A DNA stretch of 14,032 nt from an uncultured Polyangiaceae bacterium (GCA_947258625.1 CAMYJN010000010.1:1-14032); one strand, 5' to 3'; numbered from the stretch's first letter, positions 6,111 through 13,802 are shown. The notes: generated by a model not told the origin, from the letters alone. A program made the numbers and translations.

Positions 6111-7346
6111 ATGCAGGTACGCGGATACACTCATCCAGATTTTCGTTCGTTGCGGGACACGGTTCGCTGGTGCACGCCTGCCCGCGGCCCGGGGGGCGTC
6201 GCCATCGCCGTGTATCACCGTGGAGAGCTCGTTGCAGATCTCGCTGGCGGCACACGCGACAGGAATGGAACCCCTTTCGAGCCGGAGACACTCGCCCTGA
6301 GCATGTCGACCGGCAAGGGCGTCATGGCGACGCTGTTCCACCAAATGGTTGACCGAGGTGTGCTGGACCTCGATGCGCCCGTCGCGAGGTACTGGCCCGA
6401 GTTTGGCAGAAACGGCAAGGGCGCCATCACGCTGCGACAAGCCGCATCACACCGCGCAGGCCTCTACTCGATCGCCCGGGTCATCGACTCGTCCGAAGAA
6501 ATGTTCGATTGGGATCACATGGTTCGCGTCATCGAAGACATGTGGCCGGTGCACCAACCGGACACGGACTTTGGTTACCACGCCTGGACCGGCGGCTGGA
6601 TCATCGGTGAGGTCCTCCAGCGGGCGACCGGCAAGACCTTCCCCCAACTGATCAAGGAGAATCTCGCTGACCCACTCGAGCTCGACGGCCTCTACATGGG
6701 GCTCCCTGAGAGCGAGCTACCCCGTGTCGCCGAGTTCCTCATCCCAAAGATTCCGCGCAAGGTTCTCCGTGGGCGACCGCGGGGCGTTCGCGCAAAGGTT
6801 CGCCGAACCGCGTCCACCACCGCGCGATGGCATTCCGCGGTCGGGCAGTTTGTCGATGCGATGATCCCGCCCGGGCTTGGCGACGTGCTTGGCGATCCGC
6901 GCTGGCTCACGTCGGTCATTCCATCGGGCAACGGCGTGTTCAATGCCCGTTCCTTGGCACGGCTCTACGGAGCGCTCAGTCACGGGGGCGCACTGAACGG
7001 GGTCCGGCTCCTGTCGGCTTCGGCCCTCGCCGATGCCACCGAAGATCAGAACCCGCGCATCGGCCGCGTCATCCCCTTTCCGCTGCGCTTCAAAGTCGGT
7101 TATATGCGGCCTGTCTCTCTCGGCGTGCGTTTCTCCGTCGCGAAGCGTCACTTCGACCTCGGGCTCCCGAACCCGCACGCATTCGGTCACTTTGGTTTTG
7201 GTGGTTCGGGTGCATGGGCCGACCCCGAACGCGAGCTTGGCGTCGCTATCGTCACCAATTGTTTCGGCGGGCGGATACCGGGCGACTTGCGCCCCGTCGC
7301 GGTGGCGACTGCGACGGCGCGCTGTGCGGAGCGGCGCGCGGGTTAG
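6111..7346 (+). CDS. Beta-lactamase-fold serine hydrolase (esterase/EstB-like, PF00144)
   Basis: A member of the penicillin-binding-protein/class C beta-lactamase fold, most like family VIII esterases such as EstB. The 411-residue product has the nucleophile motif STGK (Ser66 to Lys69), the second motif as Tyr156-His-Ala in GYHAWTGGWIIGEVLQRATG, the form I associate with esterase-like members and not the YSN of lactamases, and a third motif GHFGFGGSG (359-367) in place of KTG. An Arg/Lys-rich insert at about 205-235 lies before the C-terminal half. No signal peptide is visible, so it is probably cytoplasmic. Substrate is likely an ester or lactone. The ATG at 6111 is chosen because the family N-terminus aligns there; its ribosome site is weak, and an upstream GTG at 6018 is an alternative. 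A TauE-type permease follows 45 bases later. Confidence 0.88.
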   Translation: MQVRGYTHPDFRSLRDTVRWCTPARGPGGVAIAVYHRGELVADLAGGTRDRNGTPFEPETLALSMSTGKGVMATLFHQMVDRGVLDLDAPVARYWPEFGRNGKGAITLRQAASHRAGLYSIARVIDSSEEMFDWDHMVRVIEDMWPVHQPDTDFGYHAWTGGWIIGEVLQRATGKTFPQLIKENLADPLELDGLYMGLPESELPRVAEFLIPKIPRKVLRGRPRGVRAKVRRTASTTARWHSAVGQFVDAMIPPGLGDVLGDPRWLTSVIPSGNGVFNARSLARLYGALSHGGALNGVRLLSASALADATEDQNPRIGRVIPFPLRFKVGYMRPVSLGVRFSVAKRHFDLGLPNPHAFGHFGFGGSGAWADPERELGVAIVTNCFGGRIPGDLRPVAVATATARCAERRAG

Positions 7347-7391
7347 CTTCGTCGTTGCAAGGGATCGCGGCGTGACGTATCCAGCCCCTGC

Positions 7392-8147
7392 ATGCTGATC
7401 CTCGCCCTGCTCTTCCTCGTGACTGCCGTGCTCTACGCCTCGGTCGGTTTCGGCGGCGGTTCCACCTACAACGCGCTCTTGGTTCTCGCCGATACGGACT
7501 ACCGCATCCTTCCGTCGGTCGCGCTGGCCTGCAACCTCATCGTGGTCGCAGGTGGCGTGTGGCAGTACCGGCGTTCAGGCGAGCTCAGCCTCGGCTTCGC
7601 GTTTCCGTTCGTGGTGCTCTCGATTCCCATGGCCTGGTTCGGCGGCAGCGTTCCGATTCAAAGGGACACCTTCGTTCTCTTGCTGGGGCTTTCCCTGCTG
7701 GCGGCCGGGATCGCGATGTGGTTTCAGCCGTCGCAAGCGAAGGCGTCCCGACCGCGCGCCGCTGTGCTCCACTGGCTCGTGGGGGTGCCCGTGGGCGGTG
7801 CGATTGGCTTTGTTTCGGGGATGGTGGGAATTGGCGGCGGAATCTTTTTGGCTCCTGCGCTGCACCTGCTGCGGCTCGCCGAGCCGAAGCGTATCGCCGC
7901 CACCTCGAGCTTCTTCATCATGGTGAATTCGATCGCGGGGCTTGTTGGGCAAGCGACGAAGCAAGGGACGACCGCACACCTGGCGGAGCTCTTCGACTAC
8001 ATCTGGCTTGGCGTGGCGGTGCTGATTGGCGGTCAGCTAGGAAGCCGGCTCAGCACGCGCGTTCTCTCGGGCCACGTCGTGAAGCGACTCACCGCACTGC
8101 TGGTCCTCTACGTCGCCGGCCGCCTGCTCTACATGAGCTTCGCTTGA
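7392..8147 (+). CDS. TauE/SafE family sulfite/anion exporter-like permease
   Basis: A 251-residue inner-membrane protein of the TauE/SafE (PF01925) family, whose members export sulfite, sulfoacetate and similar small organic anions. It shows the two-fold internal repeat of the family: SVGFGGGSTYNALL (17-30) opens the first half and GMVGIGGGIFLAPAL (143-157) opens the second. About seven to eight hydrophobic helices are visible, with a short charged loop around 113-122 between the halves. Pro, Gly and Ala-rich helices are normal for the family. No strong ribosome site precedes the ATG. It may be co-transcribed with the serine hydrolase upstream, but I see no functional link. Its stop faces the end of the NnrU-like gene, with an apparent gene remnant on the other strand in between. 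The transported ion cannot be told. Confidence 0.92.
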   Translation: MLILALLFLVTAVLYASVGFGGGSTYNALLVLADTDYRILPSVALACNLIVVAGGVWQYRRSGELSLGFAFPFVVLSIPMAWFGGSVPIQRDTFVLLLGLSLLAAGIAMWFQPSQAKASRPRAAVLHWLVGVPVGGAIGFVSGMVGIGGGIFLAPALHLLRLAEPKRIAATSSFFIMVNSIAGLVGQATKQGTTAHLAELFDYIWLGVAVLIGGQLGSRLSTRVLSGHVVKRLTALLVLYVAGRLLYMSFA

Positions 8148-8210
8148 GGGACTCTCATCGACGGAACGGCCAAGGTCTAGTCCGTCGTAGTCGACGTAGT
8201 CTTCGAACAC
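8037..8210 (-). pseudogene. Possible orphaned 5' end of an amidase gene, now a 57-codon ORF
   Basis: One base after the NnrU-like stop, a GTG is preceded at eight bases by AAGGA (8219-8223), as expected for the next gene of an operon. Its first 17 residues, VFEDYVDYDGLDLGRSV, resemble the N-termini of amidase-signature family enzymes (the Y.YD.LGLAELV type). After about 8160 the resemblance stops, and the frame then runs antisense into the 3' end of the TauE gene and ends in TAG at 8037. The simplest reading is a deletion or rearrangement that removed the rest of an amidase gene. A genuine short acidic protein, or a chance frame, is the alternative. The amidase resemblance comes from memory of the family. 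Confidence 0.33.
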
Positions 8211-8211
8211 G

Positions 8212-8988
8212 TCACGATTCCTTCCGTGGGCCCCCAGCGCGTACGCGCGAATTCAAGATGGCGAGAATCGATCCCACGGTGACGGCAGCGATCACATAGG
8301 CGCCACCGCGATTGAAAATGTCGTCGTGCACTTCGTAGAGCCCGAGACTCGCCCCGATGCCGACGCCATACGCGAACCAGGGCTGCTCGCGCCAGTTGAT
8401 CGTTTGTCGTTTGGTGATGACCGCCACGAACGGCCAGAACGAAGTCGACGCGACATAGGTGCGGTACGGCTCCCCCAGCTCGGCGATGAGCCGGCGATCC
8501 TGATGCATGCCTCCCACGAACGAAAGGACGACCACTCCGATGAAAAAAACGAACGTCACCCTCGACGGCGCCAGCAATGCATGAGAGGCCGCCCAAATTG
8601 CGATGCCGGAGAAGAACGGATGTCGGGTGAGCTGTTGAATCCCACGCGCAGGCATGACGCGATGGCGAAACGTCGCCATTGGAAGCCTGGGGTAGACCAG
8701 AACCGCCGCGACGAAGAGCGAAAAGCCGATGACCGAAAGCGCGATTAGCGCGCCGCGCACCGGGGGAATCGTCACCAGGAGAGAGGCCTGCGGCTCTGCA
8801 AACCGATGCAGCGCAACATAGTGCACCAGTGCAGCGAAGGTCCCAATCGCCACGAGCGAATAGACGAAAATGAAGCCCGTCTCACCCAGTCTCGCGACCA
8901 TCCGTGTGCGAATCGCGCGAATCGAAAGGACGACATGGCTGCCGCCAAACAAGAGCCACAAGAGCGCGGTGAGCAATCCTTCTTGCAT
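8212..8988 (-). CDS. NnrU-like integral membrane protein
   Basis: A 258-residue polytopic inner-membrane protein of the NnrU family (PF07298), a family linked to nitrite/nitric oxide reduction clusters in some bacteria and related to plant zeta-carotene isomerase Z-ISO. It carries the family features: LLFGGSHVVLSIRAIR (12-27) with the conserved His18 in helix 1, RMVARLGETGFIFVYSLVA (29-47), LTRHPFFSGIAIWAASHALL (120-139), and HQDRRLIAELGEPYRTY (162-178), also seen in isoprenylcysteine methyltransferase-like proteins. About six hydrophobic segments are present and the last 60 residues extend the usual core. No denitrification or carotenoid gene lies nearby, so the function here is open. The ATG at 8988 has no strong ribosome site. 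Confidence 0.88.
   Translation of the reverse strand: MQEGLLTALLWLLFGGSHVVLSIRAIRTRMVARLGETGFIFVYSLVAIGTFAALVHYVALHRFAEPQASLLVTIPPVRGALIALSVIGFSLFVAAVLVYPRLPMATFRHRVMPARGIQQLTRHPFFSGIAIWAASHALLAPSRVTFVFFIGVVVLSFVGGMHQDRRLIAELGEPYRTYVASTSFWPFVAVITKRQTINWREQPWFAYGVGIGASLGLYEVHDDIFNRGGAYVIAAVTVGSILAILNSRVRAGGPRKES
8219..8223 (-). promoter_or_regulatory. Shine-Dalgarno AAGGA ahead of the amidase-like remnant
   Basis: AAGGA on the minus strand (within GGAAGGA), eight bases before the GTG at 8210 and inside the last codons of the NnrU-like gene. It suggests that a translated gene once followed, or still follows, NnrU. Confidence 0.4.
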
Positions 8989-9131
8989 CGGCGCTGGCAG
9001 CTTACGACGGTTTGTCCACGTTCTCCAGGCGGGCTGGTCGCATCGGCGCGTCGCGGGGAGCTACGTGGTCGTCACGATCCTGATCGCAGCATTTGTCGCG
9101 GTTCGGGGCTGAGCGGGACGGCATCCAGGTT

Positions 9132-10079
9132 TCACGCGACGGCCGCCCGGAGGACCTGTGCGTAGTTGTCGGCGACGCAGGCGCCCTCGAGCAACCCGCG
9201 TTCTCGCATCATCGCGTGGAACCTCGGAAGGTTGTAGTGCGGCACGGTCATCACCAGGTGGTGCTCCAGGTGGTATTGAACGCAATTGGGCGCGATCAAC
9301 AGTCGTGCGAGCCAGCCAGCGCGCACCGTGCGGGTCTGGCCCATCGGATCGCTCGGATTGGGGACCACCGCATGCTCGGCAATCGATCGGATTCGGGCAA
9401 CGAGATTGTTCGTCGTCATCCAGGCGCCAAACCAAAGGAGGTACAGCGCGGGATGGCCGGCCGCCCACAAGATTCCAAAGAGAATCAGGTTGGTGATCGC
9501 AGTGCCGACGAGCATCCGAATCGCCGGCCCGCGCTCCATTCTCATTGGGAGCGTCCCGGAGTCGACTTCCGCGCCGCCAATGACTTTGATGACCAGATAC
9601 GTCGTGCCGATCAGCTTCTTCACCCCGGTGATACCAAGCAGGTCGCGCATGACCTTCCGCGCCATGCTGGCTTTCGAAACTGGGAACGCCGTTGCAAGAG
9701 AGAGGTCTGGATCTGCGTCGGTCCAGGTCTTGGCGTGATGTTCGAGATGATGCGCCCTGTACATGGTCGCGCTCAAGTAGATCGGATAGCCTGCCAGCCA
9801 GTTGCCGACGAAGTCATTGAACTTGCGGTTCTTGAAGAGCGTGAAATGCGCGCTTTCGTGCATCACCACCGCTAGTCCGAGTTGTCGCGCACCGATGATC
9901 CAAAGGGCAAAGGCGACGGTGAAGACGTTGGGGAGGTAGGCGACCAAAGCCATCGACGCGGCGATCAACCCAAAGTTCACGAACAGGGTGAGCCAGGCTC
10001 GATGCTCACGAATAGCCCGAAGATCCCGAATCTCGTCGGTCGTGAATTGCTCGAGCCAGGCTTTACCGCTCTTTCCCAC
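9132..10079 (-). CDS. Membrane fatty acid desaturase
   Basis: A di-iron integral membrane desaturase (PF00487) that introduces a double bond into an acyl chain, using O2 and an electron donor. The 315-residue protein has the three histidine clusters: HESAH (74-78), HHLEHH (110-115) and YHLEHH (269-274), plus the extra His in SIAEH (236). Two hydrophobic pairs lie before the first box and between the second and third. The distribution resembles the DesA/delta-12 and sphingolipid-desaturase-like groups; position and substrate specificity cannot be read. No cytochrome b5 domain is fused. The start is a GTG three bases after the CBS gene stop, without its own clear Shine-Dalgarno, so expression is probably coupled to the CBS gene. 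It could act on membrane phospholipids, for cold or fluidity adaptation. Confidence 0.95.
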   Translation of the reverse strand: MGKSGKAWLEQFTTDEIRDLRAIREHRAWLTLFVNFGLIAASMALVAYLPNVFTVAFALWIIGARQLGLAVVMHESAHFTLFKNRKFNDFVGNWLAGYPIYLSATMYRAHHLEHHAKTWTDADPDLSLATAFPVSKASMARKVMRDLLGITGVKKLIGTTYLVIKVIGGAEVDSGTLPMRMERGPAIRMLVGTAITNLILFGILWAAGHPALYLLWFGAWMTTNNLVARIRSIAEHAVVPNPSDPMGQTRTVRAGWLARLLIAPNCVQYHLEHHLVMTVPHYNLPRFHAMMRERGLLEGACVADNYAQVLRAAVA

Positions 10080-10082
10080 GAG

Positions 10083-10514
10083 TCAACCGCGCAGGATGTA
10101 TTGCTCGAGCTGATCGATGGTCATGTCTTGCTCGGCAACGATACTGCGTACCAGGTCACCAATCGACAGAATGCCGAGGAGCTCCTCGCCCGCCATCACC
10201 AGCAGATGCCTCGTTCGCTTTCCCGTCATGATCGCCATGCATTCGCGCGTCGTCGCCTTGCGGCCGACCGACAGGACCTCATCGGCCATTGCATCGCGCA
10301 CACGGGTGGTCGGCGAAGCTTTGCCGAGGAGAAAGACGTTGCGGGCGTAGTCGCGCTCGGTGATTAGGCCAATGACCTTCTCGCCCTCGATCACGACCAG
10401 TGCGCCGATGTCGAGATCGGACATGCGTTTGATCGCGTCGTAGACCGTGTCATCGGGAGAAACGGCTTGGATATCGTGGCCCTTGTGATCGAGTAACTGC
10501 ACTACGGTGGTCAT
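10083..10514 (-). CDS. Two-CBS-domain (Bateman module) protein
   Basis: A stand-alone Bateman module of 143 residues with tandem CBS domains at about 8-62 and 72-130. Typical features are DDTVYDAIKRMSDLDIGALVV (21-41), GLITERDYARNV (49-60), and in the second half ATTRECMAIMTGKRTRHLLVM (87-107) followed by GILSIGDLVRSIVAEQ (113-128). The second domain's Ser/Gly-Asp motif (IGDLV) is the type that binds adenine nucleotides such as AMP or ATP, or SAM. No catalytic or DNA-binding domain is attached. The gene is followed after three bases by the desaturase on the same strand, so a regulatory link between energy state and desaturation is possible but inferred. A short inverted repeat lies just ahead of the start. 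Confidence 0.93.
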   Translation of the reverse strand: MTTVVQLLDHKGHDIQAVSPDDTVYDAIKRMSDLDIGALVVIEGEKVIGLITERDYARNVFLLGKASPTTRVRDAMADEVLSVGRKATTRECMAIMTGKRTRHLLVMAGEELLGILSIGDLVRSIVAEQDMTIDQLEQYILRG

Positions 10515-10520
10515 GACAAG

Positions 10521-10533
10521 AGGGTACCACCCT
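10521..10533. repeat. Short inverted repeat ahead of the CBS-domain gene
   Basis: AGGGT, ACC, ACCCT: a five-base stem with a three-base loop, seven bases upstream of the CBS gene ATG at 10514. There is no obvious Shine-Dalgarno between it and the start, so it may mark an operator or a translation-control hairpin. Stems this short arise often by chance. Confidence 0.25.
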
Positions 10534-10628
10534 TGCCCGGTGCGTAGAAGCCGGCGCGGCCTGCGACCTTGTTGCCAGCGCTGTCACTTCGCAAAACAGG
10601 CGGTGATCGAAGCTTCCCGGGCACCCGC

Positions 10629-11789
10629 TCATCTCGGGTGAGCGGCGTCGCCGGACTCGTTGATGACCGTTCGCACCAGGGCGGCGTAGCGATCGGTGAT
10701 CACATGGGGGTCGTAGCGTCGCATCCAGTCGGCACGCTCCTCGCGTCGCGTCGCGTGACCGACGTCCGCTCGCTCGAGCTCAGCGGCCATGGCCATCGCG
10801 AGCGCCGGGGCATCTCCAACGGGAACGAGCTGGCCCCATCGCCCTTCGTCGAGCACTTCGCGCGGACCGAAGGGGCAGTCCGTTGAAACGATGGCCGCCC
10901 CGGCTTCAAGAGCCTCGATGAGAGCCCCGGGGAATCCCTCGTTGCGCGACGAGAGCACAAAGAGGCGAGCGCGACGCATGTAGGCCTCGGGGTTCGGAAC
11001 AAAGCCGGAGAAGAAGACGCGATCAGCGATGCCCAGTTCTCGCGCCTGAGTCTCGAGGGCAGCGCGCTGGAGGCCCTTACCGAGGATGACGAGGTGCAGG
11101 TCGCGCTCGGGAACGACTTCGGCAAACGCGCCGAGCAGCGTCGCAAAATCCTTCTGGGCGGCGAGGCGTCCGACCCCAAGGACGACTGGCTTTTCGAACC
11201 ATGGCTCGTGCTCTCGAGCGATCTGCATCGATGCATCCCTCGAGCGCCGCGGATTGGGAATCGATAGTACCTTGTTCGGCGGCAGGCTGAAGAGCTCCGC
11301 AGCTTCGTCTGCGACCCCCTGGGAGACCCCCACCACGCGGGCAGCGCGCTGGTACAGAAAGCGTTCTATTCCAAATCCAAACCATTTTCGGAACCACCAC
11401 TGCGCGCCAGGGTCGCATTGAAGCGCGATGCGCAGGTTGACGATGATCGGAACGTCGGAATCGAAGCGCGCTCCAATCCCCGACGAAAAGTTCGCCGTGT
11501 GGATCATCGACATGGCGCAGCGGGGACGAACGTGCCTCAAGTAGCGAATCCACGCCGGCGCGGCGAGGATCTCGGTGATCGCTCCCAGCTCGACCTTGTT
11601 CACGCCGGGCAGCGGTTCATCGCGGAGCTCTCCGTGCGCACAAGCGACGACCAGATCGACCCGCAGGCCGGACTCGACGAGGGTGCGAGCCAGAAACAGG
11701 GCAACGCGCTCGCCTCCTCCCCCCGCGTAAGAAGGAATCAAGAGCGCGAGGTCGGGACGCGTCGAGTCGATGGGAGGAGCAGATGGCAT
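10629..11789 (-). CDS. Family 4 (GT-B) glycosyltransferase
   Basis: A retaining GT-B glycosyltransferase of the GT4 type that transfers a sugar from a nucleotide donor to a lipid-linked or surface glycan acceptor. The 386-residue product has the N-terminal acceptor-domain loop PSYAGGGGERVALFLAR (19-35). The C-terminal donor domain has VLGVGRLAAQKDF (203-215), the GKGLQ loop (237-241), and an EX7E motif Glu284-GFPGALI-Glu292 in NEGFPGALIEALEAGAA, then STDCPFGPREVL (302-313). No membrane segment is visible. It is divergent from asnB. The ATG at 11789 is preferred; an in-frame GTG at 11816 would add nine residues, and neither has a clear ribosome site. With the neighbouring amidotransferase it suggests surface-polysaccharide or lipid-linked glycan assembly. 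Donor and acceptor sugars are unknown. Confidence 0.92.
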   Translation of the reverse strand: MPSAPPIDSTRPDLALLIPSYAGGGGERVALFLARTLVESGLRVDLVVACAHGELRDEPLPGVNKVELGAITEILAAPAWIRYLRHVRPRCAMSMIHTANFSSGIGARFDSDVPIIVNLRIALQCDPGAQWWFRKWFGFGIERFLYQRAARVVGVSQGVADEAAELFSLPPNKVLSIPNPRRSRDASMQIAREHEPWFEKPVVLGVGRLAAQKDFATLLGAFAEVVPERDLHLVILGKGLQRAALETQARELGIADRVFFSGFVPNPEAYMRRARLFVLSSRNEGFPGALIEALEAGAAIVSTDCPFGPREVLDEGRWGQLVPVGDAPALAMAMAAELERADVGHATRREERADWMRRYDPHVITDRYAALVRTVINESGDAAHPR

Positions 11790-11946
11790 GATCAAGAAAT
11801 CCGTACCGCGGGCCACGATGGGTCATCGACTGCTGCGCCGCAAGTCCGGGCTGCTTGACGGCCTCGAAGCGATGCCCAACTATCCGGCACTCTTGGACCT
11901 CGGAGCGGGAACCTTTTTCACGTGTGCGGCATCGCAGGATTGCTAA
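11788..11946 (+). CDS. Candidate small ORF with strong ribosome site overlapping the asnB start
   Basis: A 52-codon ORF on the plus strand begins with ATG eight bases after GGGAGGAG (11772-11779) and ends in TAA at 11944-11946, 25 bases inside asnB in another frame. About 71 percent of its third codon positions are G or C (my hand count), as in nearby genes. The product starts MIKKSVPRATMGHRLLRRK and then runs into a more acidic and hydrophobic end. I recognise no family. It could be a leader peptide that couples translation to asnB, which has no good ribosome site of its own, or it could be a chance frame, since the ribosome site lies in the antisense of the glycosyltransferase's first codons. 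Confidence 0.3.
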   Translation: MIKKSVPRATMGHRLLRRKSGLLDGLEAMPNYPALLDLGAGTFFTCAASQDC

Positions 11947-13802
11947 CGGTCGATCAGAACGCCGCACCAGAGGCCGATGCGGTCCGTCGCATGTGTGACG
12001 CGATGAAGTACCGCGGCCCGGATGACCACGGCCTGCGGACCGACGGCCCCTGTTGCCTCGGCCATCGAAGGTTGTCCATCATCGACCTGCGACCCGAAGG
12101 CGCACAGCCGATGACCAACGAAGACGACAGCATCTCGGTCGTCGTCAATGGGGAGATCTACAACTTCGTCGAGCTTCGCAAGGAGCTCGAGCAGCGCGGG
12201 CACCGCTTCAAGTCGCGCTCCGACTCCGAAGTCGTCCTGCACCTCTACGAAGAGCATGGCGTCGATTTCGTGGATCGCCTTCGCGGGATGTTTGCCATCG
12301 CGCTCTGGGATGCGCCGCGCAGGCGCCTCGTCCTTGCCCGCGACCGCTTTGGGAAGAAGCCCCTGTTCTATCATGCCGGTTTGCGCGACTTGGTGTTCGC
12401 CTCCGAGCTCGGCGCCCTGGCTGCGTCGAGGCGTTTCGACAAGCGGCCGGACCTCGACGCGATCGACGCGTTCGTCACCATGCAGTACGTGCCTGCGCCG
12501 ATGACGGCATTCGAAGGCGTGAAGAAGCTGCCCGCCGGACACCGTCTGGTCTGCGAAGCTGGCGTGTTCCACGAGCCCGAGCGCTACTATCGTCTGCGTT
12601 TCGATGAACCTCGTGACGGCCGCGACATCGATGCGCTGACCGAAGAGTTGCGTGAAATCGTCGAAGAGTCCGTGCGCGTCCGCATGGTGTCCGATGTCCC
12701 CCTTGGCGCCTTCCTTTCCGGAGGCATCGATTCTTCGCTGATCGTCGCTCTGATGGCGCGTCAGTCGTCGCAGCCGGTCAAGACCTTCTCGGTCGGCTTC
12801 ACGAGCAAGGACAAGAGTGAGCTCCCCTACGCCAAGCTGGTGGCCGAGCGGTACCAAACCGATCACCACGAGATGATCGTCGACCCCGACATGACCTCCG
12901 TCGTCCCACAGCTCGTGCGACACTATGGCGAACCCTTCGCCGACACCTCGGCGCTACCGACTTGGTACCTCTGCGAATACACGCGAACCGGCGTGACCGT
13001 TGCGCTCAGCGGTGATGGAGGGGACGAAGCCTTTGCTGGCTACCGCCGCTATAGGCACTGCCGCACCGCGCGGAACATTCGACGTCTGCCCTGGCCGCTG
13101 CCGCAGCTCCTCGCCAGTGTCCTCACGCACCTTCCCACGCCCCAGGCGCAAGAAGTTCGGGACTATGGCGAACGCATCATGCAGCCGGAGTTTCAACGTT
13201 TCCTCGGGCTGACCGCGCCCATTCCTCACAAAGATCGCATGGCGATCTACACACCGGCGATGCAGGAGCGCTTCGCGCACGATCAGATGGCCGTGGAGTT
13301 CGAGCAACTGTTCAAGGCCTCGCGTGCGAAAGACCCCATCAATCGGATTCTCGATGTCGACATCCAGACTTACCTGACCGACAACATTCTCACCAAGGTC
13401 GACATCGCGTCGATGGCCCATTCGCTCGAAGTGCGCTGTCCACTGGTCGACCAGGAGCTGATGGACTTCGCAGCGTCGCTGCCAGGCTCGTTGAAGCTCC
13501 GCGGATCTACGAGCAAGTTTCTGCTCCGCCGGATGTCCGAAGAGCTTTTGCCGAGGCCGATCCTGACGCGCTCCAAGCAGGGCTTCGGACTCCCAATCGA
13601 TCGCTGGATGCGGGAAGACCTCGCGCCGCTTTCGCGCGACGTGCTCCTCGACCAGCGAGCTCGCGAGCGGGGCATTCTCGACCCCGCTGCGGTCGAAGAC
13701 ATGCTTGCCCGCCACCAACGAGGAGAGCCGCGAGGGTTTCAGCTTTGGACGATGATGATCTTGGAGCTCTGGTACCGCGAGTGTCTCGAAAGCGGCGCCT
13801 AG
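11922..13802 (+). CDS. asnB: Glutamine-hydrolysing asparagine synthase-type amidotransferase
   Basis: It makes asparagine from aspartate, ATP and glutamine, or, as in exopolysaccharide loci, amidates another acid. The 626-residue protein has an N-terminal class II glutaminase domain: Cys2 nucleophile directly after the initiator in MCGIAG, Arg/Gly/Asp in YRGPDDHG (30-37), LGHRRLSIIDL (46-56), and NGEIYNF (76-82). The C-terminal synthetase domain has the PP-loop ATP-pyrophosphatase motif FLSGGIDSSLIVALM (264-278), then VALSGDGGDEAFAGY and a KVDIASMAHSLEVRCPLVD region. The GTG start is fixed by the need for Cys at position 2. No good ribosome site lies close to it. The length and the divergent glycosyltransferase fit the AsnB-like amidotransferases found in polysaccharide and exosortase-linked clusters, but housekeeping asparagine synthesis is equally possible. 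Confidence 0.95.
   Translation: MCGIAGLLTVDQNAAPEADAVRRMCDAMKYRGPDDHGLRTDGPCCLGHRRLSIIDLRPEGAQPMTNEDDSISVVVNGEIYNFVELRKELEQRGHRFKSRSDSEVVLHLYEEHGVDFVDRLRGMFAIALWDAPRRRLVLARDRFGKKPLFYHAGLRDLVFASELGALAASRRFDKRPDLDAIDAFVTMQYVPAPMTAFEGVKKLPAGHRLVCEAGVFHEPERYYRLRFDEPRDGRDIDALTEELREIVEESVRVRMVSDVPLGAFLSGGIDSSLIVALMARQSSQPVKTFSVGFTSKDKSELPYAKLVAERYQTDHHEMIVDPDMTSVVPQLVRHYGEPFADTSALPTWYLCEYTRTGVTVALSGDGGDEAFAGYRRYRHCRTARNIRRLPWPLPQLLASVLTHLPTPQAQEVRDYGERIMQPEFQRFLGLTAPIPHKDRMAIYTPAMQERFAHDQMAVEFEQLFKASRAKDPINRILDVDIQTYLTDNILTKVDIASMAHSLEVRCPLVDQELMDFAASLPGSLKLRGSTSKFLLRRMSEELLPRPILTRSKQGFGLPIDRWMREDLAPLSRDVLLDQRARERGILDPAAVEDMLARHQRGEPRGFQLWTMMILELWYRECLESGA

Noticed and set aside
8870..9112. 80-codon plus-strand ORF ending in a hydrophobic stretch
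   Set aside because: Most of it is antisense to the NnrU-like gene and it has no ribosome site; the hydrophobic end is only about 12 residues.
10622..10640. CACCCG/CGGGTG inverted repeat at the glycosyltransferase stop codon, considered as a terminator
   Set aside because: The stem is six bases with a seven-base loop, overlaps the stop codon and has no T-run downstream on the minus strand.
11943..12923. 326-codon minus-strand ORF inside asnB
   Set aside because: It is a long antisense frame with His/Val/Asp-rich, motif-free sequence opposite a clear asparagine synthase.
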